Shown here in pieces: positions 1-5,323 of a DNA stretch of 9,565 nt. Numbering within the stretch: the first letter of the stretch is position 1; each line of letters starts with the position of its first letter. Both the position numbers and the translations under genes were made by a program. The notes under the pieces are model-generated. The model searched no databases and was not told the origin of the DNA. It was given only the letters and a program-made list of their open reading frames with translations. Where the stretch lies: assembly GCA_035291905.1 (NCBI GenBank), contig DATDRF010000292.1, positions 1 to 9,565 on the forward strand, given 5' to 3'. The stretch is from JACPLA01 sp035291905 (GTDB lineage Bacteria > Bacteroidota > Ignavibacteria > UBA10030).

Positions 1-188
1 TACTGATCGTGACTCAGATCAGGTCCTGCCGTACCGCCGAAACCGCCCACGGCATGACAGGTGATACATTTCTTTTCCTCGAACGTGATTCTCCCGTTCA
101 AAGGATCGGTTGGGAGTTCAAATTCCTGAGCCTGGACCAACCCTGCGAGAAGGGTCGCTGACATCGCGGCCATTGCGTGAATGCGCAT
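1..188 (-). CDS. Secreted mono-heme cytochrome c, 3' end beyond the window
   Basis: This is the 5' part of a gene reading off the left edge; 62 codons are visible. The start is an ATG at 188-186, preceded by a strong Shine-Dalgarno (GGGAGGAG, about 6 bases upstream). Residues 1-20 form a signal peptide with a short Met/Ala/Leu-rich core and a probable cleavage site after VQA. The mature part carries one heme c motif, CITCH (C41, C44, H45), followed by a Gly-rich stretch and GPDL, as is common in class I cytochromes c, where a distal Met would come later. That part lies outside the window, so neither the axial ligand nor the total heme number can be known. It starts 1 bp after the stop of the small membrane-protein gene, so the two are surely one transcript. 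By inference it is a periplasmic electron carrier, perhaps serving the neighbouring Rieske/b complex. A larger multi-domain protein is not excluded. Confidence 0.8.
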   Translation of the reverse strand, partial: MRIHAMAAMSATLLAGLVQAQEFELPTDPLNGRITFEEKKCITCHAVGGFGGTAGPDLSHDQ

Positions 189-189
189 A

Positions 190-468
190 TTACTTCTCCT
201 CCCTGTTGAGTGAAAGGGAATCCTGTTTCCTGTGCAAGCCAATGAATACGTAGGTCAGAATGCTCGCGAGAGTGATGAAGACGGGAATGGCAATGATGCT
301 TATAGCGACAGAGGCACCGGGAGCGTCGTTGAGGTCGATCGCGAGGAGAATGAGGTTGATGATCCAGAACGTGATTGTAATGACGAACACCCAGATGAGC
401 AGAACACTGAGGAATTGAGCAATGCGGATTGCTTTGTTCGCTGCTGTATCGGGTTGGATGTCAGTCAT
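190..468 (-). CDS. Small two-TM membrane protein of unknown function
   Basis: This is a 92-residue protein if it starts at the ATG at 468 (MTDIQPDTAANK). The frame stays open to an in-frame ATG at 531 and a TTG at 540, which would add a basic N-terminal extension. I prefer 468 because GGGAG and a purine run (CAAAGAGA) lie upstream and the extension looks untypical. Two hydrophobic segments are visible, roughly residues 17-43 (LSVLLIWVFVITITFWIINL) and 54-77, joined by a short loop with DLNDAPGAS. The C-terminal tail is short, charged and hydrophilic (HRKQDSLSLNREEK), so both ends are probably cytoplasmic. No cofactor motif or conserved His/Cys is seen and I do not recognise the family. Being 1 bp upstream of a secreted cytochrome c and downstream of a quinol-oxidising complex, it may be a small accessory or assembly subunit of an electron transport complex. 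This is inference from context only. Confidence 0.7.
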   Translation of the reverse strand: MTDIQPDTAANKAIRIAQFLSVLLIWVFVITITFWIINLILLAIDLNDAPGASVAISIIAIPVFITLASILTYVFIGLHRKQDSLSLNREEK

Positions 469-701
469 CGGTCTCTTTGCTCCCAAGCGTCGTGCCTGGA
501 AACGTTCAAGAACCGTGCCAATTTGACCCATATCCCGCAACTCAGCGAATTGTTAAAAATTCGTTTCAGGGTTTAAAAGAGCAGGCTTTGCAGTCCGGCG
601 AATTCATCAAAAAAGGTCTCTCCCAAATCTGCAAATAATGTGGGGCAAACCTCTCAGGTTGGGGGTCTTTCAGAGTTGCAGCGTTGAAAACGAAGCAGCG
701 G

Positions 702-2180
702 TTATCTGTTTTGAGCCTGTTCTTTTTCAATCCGTCGGATATAAACGAACAGGGAAACGGCGAGGATGGTAATGATGAGGGAAGCCACCAGGAGCCCCCA
801 GCGGCGGAAGAAATATTGGTCTATTGCTTCACCGGCTTCTGCCGTGACCGTCGATGTTGCGGCGAGGCCGAGATCGGCAACTTCCTGAAATTGTTTGAGA
901 TCGAAAGAATGAACCTTGGTGCGCGTTTCGAGCCGTGCCTGACGAATTTCACGGAGTTTGAACTTCGCCTCTCCCACCTCCATTCCCTTTTGCTCGGCCT
1001 CGGAAACGAGTGAGATTGCCTCATTCTCTCCCGTTATGAGACTGTCCGCTAATGACCTCATGGTTCGGGCAACCTCGAATCCTTTGATATTCTCGTTCTC
1101 TTTGTGGCACCAGGCGCAAACAGCACCTTCCCCGACTCCCAAGAGTTCATCGGTTGCGGCAACGATCTCGTGATTGCCGTGGCATGTTTCGCATTCAGGC
1201 AACTTTCGCGAATCGAATGCCTTCTTGTGAGGGCTGGAGGAGAACAACTCGGCATTCAACGCGTGACACGTTCCGCATACTTTGGAAACAGATTCCAATC
1301 CCGGCGGGGCAGCCCCGTGGTTGCCGTGGCAATCGTTGCACGCCGGTGCACCCAGATCCTTTTTCTCCAACAAGGCCTTGCCGTGGACGCTCTTGGCGTA
1401 TTGCTCATGTTGGTCCGAGGCGATGCCGTATCCCTTCATATACGTCGCGTTGGAATGGCACTTTGAACACGTCGCGGGAAGGTTCGTTGGATAGACGCTG
1501 GATCGGACGTCTTTCGCAGAAAGGACTTCGTGACTGCCGTGGCAGCTTGCACACTCTGCCGCCTTCGGGTCTCCGCTCATGTTGCGTTTTCCGTGAACGC
1601 TGGTTCTGTATTTCTCGAGCTGATCGATGGGGAGGCCCGGGTCATAGGTCCGCATGAATGTCGCGTTGGAGTGGCACTTCGCACATGTGGCGGGAAGATT
1701 CAGGGGATGGACAGGGGATGTGCGATTGGTCTTTGTGACAATCCCGTGTGACCCGTGACATGACGTGCACTGTGCAATATGTTCTCTCCCCGAAGTGGAA
1801 AGCTTCCCGTGGACGCTTTTCTCCAAAAGCTCCATCTGATCCAAAGGAAGGGCAGATCTGTATCTCTTTACCATGACTGCCGCGTCGGAATGGCACTTTG
1901 AGCATGTGGCGGAAATACGATCGCCCTTCGGAACGCCGATATATCCCGCCTTGGCGTTCATGGCGGCGTCCATCTCTTCCTTCGAGGCATCTCCCCCGTG
2001 GCAGTCTGCGCAGGTCAATCCCTTCGCGTAGTGAATGTCTTTCTTGAACAACGCAGCGTGGCTGTCTTCCATGGCTTCATGGCAGGTGAGACACTGATCT
2101 TGTGCCATGATCGCCGTTTGCACGGAAGTCACGAGGAGGAACACGAAGCAGGAAATCCTCAAGCTATGACGCTGAGTCAT
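702..2180 (-). CDS. Undecaheme membrane-anchored cytochrome c
   Basis: This 492-residue multiheme cytochrome has eleven CxxCH sites, with first cysteines at residues 30, 57, 93, 138, 166, 210, 238, 281, 302, 330 and 355. The N-terminus is a signal peptide (about 1-26, ending AIMA). After the heme domain a charged, probably helical or coiled-coil stretch (about 365-455) leads to one C-terminal TM helix (about 460-480) and a basic tail. The heme domain is therefore extracytoplasmic and anchored at its C-terminus. Three tandem di-heme modules of about 72 residues are clear (each with LPATCxKCHSNA or similar, then SVHGK, then CxxCHGxH), with a fourth degenerate one. The frame is open further upstream (to 2411), but that part lies inside the cytochrome b gene. 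The ATG at 2180 gives a signal peptide and an ATGA overlap with cytochrome b, so I chose it. The likely role is an electron relay or substitute for cytochrome c1/f in the Rieske/b complex. An NrfA-type nitrite reductase is unlikely because no CxxCK is present. Confidence 0.93.
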   Translation of the reverse strand: MTQRHSLRISCFVFLLVTSVQTAIMAQDQCLTCHEAMEDSHAALFKKDIHYAKGLTCADCHGGDASKEEMDAAMNAKAGYIGVPKGDRISATCSKCHSDAAVMVKRYRSALPLDQMELLEKSVHGKLSTSGREHIAQCTSCHGSHGIVTKTNRTSPVHPLNLPATCAKCHSNATFMRTYDPGLPIDQLEKYRTSVHGKRNMSGDPKAAECASCHGSHEVLSAKDVRSSVYPTNLPATCSKCHSNATYMKGYGIASDQHEQYAKSVHGKALLEKKDLGAPACNDCHGNHGAAPPGLESVSKVCGTCHALNAELFSSSPHKKAFDSRKLPECETCHGNHEIVAATDELLGVGEGAVCAWCHKENENIKGFEVARTMRSLADSLITGENEAISLVSEAEQKGMEVGEAKFKLREIRQARLETRTKVHSFDLKQFQEVADLGLAATSTVTAEAGEAIDQYFFRRWGLLVASLIITILAVSLFVYIRRIEKEQAQNR

Positions 2181-3253
2181 GCAAGCCATCCAAGGATTGT
2201 GAAGAGGATCATGTACAGCACGACGAACAACCCGATGTAGTTGACCAAACGGTTCTGCTGGCCGGCAGCGCTCTTTCGGTCCCAGAAGGGAACGAGAGTC
2301 CATATGAGCCCGGCGAAACCAAACAGGAGGATGCCGAGTACCTCCCCGTCGACGAACAACACCTGGGCAGGAATGTACTTCAGGGATTGGAACATGAACA
2401 TGAAATACCACTCCGGCTTAATGCCGCTGGGTGCCGGAGCAAAAGGATCGGCTTTCACGCCAAGCTCCCACGGAAACAGCACGGCAAGGACGGCGATGAC
2501 GTTCAGCACGAGGAGCCACAGAAGAAGATCCCGGAGGAGGAAGTTGGGAAAAAACGGCATGGTCTTTTGATTCGCCGGTGAATTCTCAAAACCGATCGGC
2601 TCACTCATGCCCTGACGCTGAACCAACAGGAGATGGATTCCAAGGAAAACAACAAACAGACCGGGGAAAATGGCAACATGAAAGCCAAACATACGAGAGA
2701 GTGTCGCACCTGTAACGTCTTCACCGCCCCGCAACAGGATCATGATCGGTTTTCCGATCACAGGCACGACACCTGCGATATCCGTTCCGACTTTGGTGGC
2801 AAAGAAGGCCAATTCGTTCCAGGGGAGAAGATAGCCGCTGAAGCCGAAACCCATTCCCAAAAACAGCATGGCCATCCCGGTAAGCCACGTTATTTCCCTA
2901 GGTTTGCGATACGCCTTTGTGAAATACACGCTGAACATATGAATGATGGCGGCAAGGATGAAAAGGTTGGCGGCCCAGCTGTGGATGGAACGGATCAACC
3001 ACCCGAATTCCACCTTCGACATGATAAACTGGATGCTTTCAAAAGCGAGCTCTTCGCTTCCTTTATAGTAAAAAAGAAGGAGAATCCCTGTTACCACCTG
3101 AATAATGAAAAGGAAGAGAGAGACCCCGCCGAAATAGTACCAAACCGAATGTTCATGGACGGGGACGTATTTCTTTCCCATGAACTCGATCAAATCACGG
3201 AGTTCAACCCTTTCGTCAATCCAGCGATATAGAGCGAGAAGTTTGTTTTTCAT
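2177..3253 (-). CDS. Cytochrome b (b6 plus subunit IV fusion type) of a Rieske/b quinol-oxidising complex
   Basis: This 358-residue integral membrane protein oxidises quinol and carries two b hemes across the membrane. Seven TM helices are predicted at about 37-62, 88-112, 121-143, 188-212, 240-260, 304-323 and 337-357, matching four b6 helices plus three subunit IV helices in one chain. Heme ligands are H91 and H105 (13 residues between) in the second helix and H192 and H207 (14 between) in the fourth. The 14-residue spacing is typical of b6 rather than mitochondrial cytochrome b. The Qo-site PEWY motif is at 280-283. At the place where b6 proteins have the cysteine binding heme ci (FYCLGG), this protein has WYYFGG (Y40), so covalent heme ci is not expected. 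Its ATG overlaps the Rieske stop (ATGA at 3253-3250), and its stop overlaps the start of the undecaheme gene (ATGA at 2180-2177), implying translational coupling. Petb/petD-like names are avoided because this is not a photosynthetic b6f. Confidence 0.95.
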   Translation of the reverse strand: MKNKLLALYRWIDERVELRDLIEFMGKKYVPVHEHSVWYYFGGVSLFLFIIQVVTGILLLFYYKGSEELAFESIQFIMSKVEFGWLIRSIHSWAANLFILAAIIHMFSVYFTKAYRKPREITWLTGMAMLFLGMGFGFSGYLLPWNELAFFATKVGTDIAGVVPVIGKPIMILLRGGEDVTGATLSRMFGFHVAIFPGLFVVFLGIHLLLVQRQGMSEPIGFENSPANQKTMPFFPNFLLRDLLLWLLVLNVIAVLAVLFPWELGVKADPFAPAPSGIKPEWYFMFMFQSLKYIPAQVLFVDGEVLGILLFGFAGLIWTLVPFWDRKSAAGQQNRLVNYIGLFVVLYMILFTILGWLA

Positions 3254-3705
3254 ACGTTCTTGGAAATGAAGACTTCTTCACCCTGCACGATGACGCGGAG
3301 CGGATCCAGCGGACGAGGCGGCGGGCCGGCAATGTTTCTCCCTGTAAGGTCGTACTTGCCGTTGTGGCAGGCACACCAGATCACTCCCATATCCTTGCGA
3401 AACTGCACAGTGCAGTCAAGGTGGGTGCATGTTGCATTGAATGCGCTGAGTTCACCGTTGGCTGCCCGAACCAGGATTACGGGTTTGTTGCCGAATTTTA
3501 CAATCTGCCCGCTTTCCTTCTCGATATCCTGAAGCTTCCCGACCTTGACACTGGTCACTTCCACCTCTGCCTGCTTTGGCGGCTTCAGGTACGCGACCAA
3601 CGGATAGAGGATGGTTGCTATCCAGGCCAGGAAGCTCCCCCCGAGAATGTATTTCAGGAAGTCCCGCTTGGACTGCTTCGCTGGCGTTTGTTCGATGTTT
3701 TCCAT
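3250..3705 (-). CDS. Rieske [2Fe-2S] iron-sulfur protein
   Basis: This 151-residue high-potential-electron acceptor subunit takes one electron from quinol at the Qo site of cytochrome b and passes it to a c-type cytochrome. An N-terminal TM anchor spans about 18-40, preceded by SKRDFLK, a Tat-like motif with KR in place of RR. The cluster domain shows box I CTHLDC (93-98) and box II CACHNGKYD (111-119). By family knowledge C93, H95, C111 and H114 bind the cluster, and C98 and C113 form the stabilising disulfide. The usual box II is CPCHGSxY; here the serine position is Gly116, while Tyr118 is kept. In other Rieske proteins, loss of that Ser hydrogen bond lowers the midpoint potential. A GPPPRPLDP segment (127-135) is the expected Pro loop. 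The gene starts 10 bp after the preceding multiheme cytochrome, with no obvious Shine-Dalgarno, and overlaps cytochrome b by four bases. Confidence 0.96.
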   Translation of the reverse strand: MENIEQTPAKQSKRDFLKYILGGSFLAWIATILYPLVAYLKPPKQAEVEVTSVKVGKLQDIEKESGQIVKFGNKPVILVRAANGELSAFNATCTHLDCTVQFRKDMGVIWCACHNGKYDLTGRNIAGPPPRPLDPLRVIVQGEEVFISKNV

Positions 3706-3715
3706 GAGCCGGATT

Positions 3716-5209
3716 CTATTGAGCGCTGTGACAGTCGCTGCAAATCATTTCCTTCCACGAATCCCCGATGTCGACGGGATGACGATATTCGAGCCCGCTG
3801 ACGGAAACCCGCTGCGGTTCCTTTTCAAACTTCTGCGACAGAATCGTATGGCAGGTATTACAGTCTTTGGAAAGGACTTTTCCGTCGTCCGTTTGATGTT
3901 TCCCGTCGTGACAGCGGAAGCATCCGGGCGAGTACATATGGCCGATATGATCAGGATACTGCCTCCAATCATGCTTCATCTCGGGGAAATAATTACGGGC
4001 GTAAATTGTCTGCAGTTCGGTTATTGCCTTGTCGATGGCCGCACGCTTTGAAACGGCAATGTCGGGATAATTGGAGCGGTAGAATTCTTCGACCACCGTT
4101 CGGATACTGTCAAGGGCAACCGTTCTTGTCGAATAGTGATTCTCAAGTGCCTGCACACCCGTGCTCTTGATGTAGGGAAGGCTTTTGTCGATCCAACCGA
4201 GCTCCATGACATGATTGATCGACTGGGCCGGCTGATGGTAGATGTGGGTCGGACGGTTGTGGCAATCGATGCAATCCATGCGGCGATGTTCGGCTGCCTG
4301 GATCTCTTCATCGGTGGCGCTCGACTCTACATTTCGGTAGATACGTTCAACGCCGTCCCTGTTCTTGACCTTCACCCACGGGATAACCATCCGTTCACTG
4401 TCGAGCGCGGCGTACGTTACTTCATTGTTGATGTTCATGTGCCAGTGAATGCCCGACGTCGGTCCTGCCTCGATATTCCCGCCGCCGATCTTCATCAGGA
4501 GAGTGATGTTCCATTTCGTGTTCTGCTCATCGGCAATGAAGTTGGTGATCTGCCTCTGCTTTTCGCTGAAGAAGTTTCGGGGCCAATGGCACTGTTCGCA
4601 GGTTTCCTGGGCCGGACGAAGATTCTCGATCGGGGTCGGAATTGGCCGCGGATACTTGTTGAAAAGTACGGCGTAGACCTGATATGCTCCCGAGAGCTTT
4701 GCCCTCACAAACCATCCTGCGCCGGGTCCAATATGACACTTCACACAACCGACCCGCGCATGAGGGGAGAACTGGTAAGCGGTATACTCCGGTTCCATGA
4801 CTTTGTGGCACATCTCCCCGCAAAAGGCATCAGAGTCCGTATATTCGTACGCTTTGAAGCTGCCGAAAGCGGAGAACATGAGAAGCAGAATACCGCCGAC
4901 AGAGAAGAAGAAGAACGCGGTCCGGTGACGCGGATTGTTCAGATCGATTTGCGGGAGACGAAGTCCGTGCGGCTTTCCTTTCCTCTCCCGTTGATGCTCC
5001 CGCCAGGTTCCGAAAGCGATGAGGAGAAGTCCGAGAATGAGGAAGGAGGGGAGAACGACGAACGTGATGATGCCCATGTAGGGTTTTTGTTCGTCGGAAA
5101 AAAGTTCGAGCGCGGTGAGAAACAGAATGAGGCCAAAACTGACAGCCGCGATTGTCGCGCCGATCAGCGTGATCAGGTTATAGAAGCTGTCAGGAAAGAT
5201 TCTCTTCAT
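3716..5209 (-). CDS. NapC/NirT-like multiheme cytochrome c with three N-terminal TM helices (about 7 hemes)
   Basis: This 497-residue first gene of the Rieske/b cluster has TM segments at about 11-34, 45-67 and 97-118, followed by an extracytoplasmic heme domain. The hydrophobic N-terminus acts as anchor; no cleavable signal is evident. Six CxxCH motifs have first cysteines at 155, 204, 313, 430, 450 and 490. The site where NapC/NirT/NrfH proteins carry their first heme (DAFCxxCHxM) reads FCGEMCHKVM, a CxxxCH at 130-135 with Met138 nearby. The region 125-210 (PEYTAY, SPHARVGCVKCHIGPGAGWF, then CEQCHWP) resembles the NapC/NirT quinol-dehydrogenase fold. The long C-terminal half with four further hemes is an extension. 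Ordinary NapC/NrfH proteins have one TM helix, four or five hemes and about 150-200 residues, so this is a much enlarged member. By position it may accept electrons from, or donate them to, the Rieske/b pair, or form its own quinone site. The start ATG at 5209 has only a distant GGGAA, embedded in a hairpin. Confidence 0.93.
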   Translation of the reverse strand: MKRIFPDSFYNLITLIGATIAAVSFGLILFLTALELFSDEQKPYMGIITFVVLPSFLILGLLLIAFGTWREHQRERKGKPHGLRLPQIDLNNPRHRTAFFFFSVGGILLLMFSAFGSFKAYEYTDSDAFCGEMCHKVMEPEYTAYQFSPHARVGCVKCHIGPGAGWFVRAKLSGAYQVYAVLFNKYPRPIPTPIENLRPAQETCEQCHWPRNFFSEKQRQITNFIADEQNTKWNITLLMKIGGGNIEAGPTSGIHWHMNINNEVTYAALDSERMVIPWVKVKNRDGVERIYRNVESSATDEEIQAAEHRRMDCIDCHNRPTHIYHQPAQSINHVMELGWIDKSLPYIKSTGVQALENHYSTRTVALDSIRTVVEEFYRSNYPDIAVSKRAAIDKAITELQTIYARNYFPEMKHDWRQYPDHIGHMYSPGCFRCHDGKHQTDDGKVLSKDCNTCHTILSQKFEKEPQRVSVSGLEYRHPVDIGDSWKEMICSDCHSAQ

Positions 5210-5219
5210 GAGTTTGAAA

Positions 5220-5237
5220 TTCCCGCGTATGCGGGAA
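5220..5237. promoter_or_regulatory. 7-bp-stem hairpin in front of the Rieske/b operon
   Basis: TTCCCGC-GTAT-GCGGGAA is a perfect inverted repeat with a four-base loop, ending 10 bases before the ATG at 5209. On the minus strand its 3' arm (GCGGGAA) holds the only Shine-Dalgarno-like bases for that gene, so the folded form would hide them. No T-run follows, which argues against an intrinsic terminator for the aminotransferase gene. It could also be a dispersed REP-like palindrome, since short CCCGC/GCGGG repeats of this kind are common between genes. Confidence 0.5.
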
Positions 5238-5323
5238 CCAAAAACCTAATAACTAAATTCTTGAGAGTCCACCCTTTTATTGGATGAATTGCGATTTCAT
5301 TTGTTCGAATGAGAAGAAGGGAC

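Noticed and set aside
541..701. Possible small gene or terminator in the gap after the undecaheme cytochrome
   Set aside because: No frame with a start and ribosome binding site stands out. The only stem (AACCT-CTC-AGGTT, 648-660) is five bp with no T-run. A promoter for the following two genes may lie here, but no convincing boxes were found.
1340..1720. Direct DNA repeats suggestive of a CRISPR or VNTR
   Set aside because: The similarity follows the codon frame of the di-heme protein modules at about 216-base spacing; there are no short identical repeats with unique spacers.
702..2180. NrfA-type or octaheme nitrite/hydroxylamine reductase
   Set aside because: No CxxCK motif, and the repeating di-heme CxxCHGxH modules plus a C-terminal anchor fit an electron-transfer cytochrome better than a catalytic one.
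2181..2411. N-terminal extension of the undecaheme cytochrome up to 2411
   Set aside because: The extension overlaps the cytochrome b gene in another frame and has a composition unlike a protein start. The ATG at 2180 directly gives a signal peptide and an ATGA junction.
702..5209. Alternative complex III (ActABCDEF)
   Set aside because: ACIII lacks a Rieske protein and a cytochrome b with paired histidines, and has molybdopterin-like and NrfD-type subunits, none of which is present.
4136..5287. Long plus-strand open frame of 383 codons
   Set aside because: It lies opposite the multiheme NapC-like gene, whose heme motifs and membrane helices are clear. The plus-strand translation has no domain-like pattern and no ribosome binding site context.
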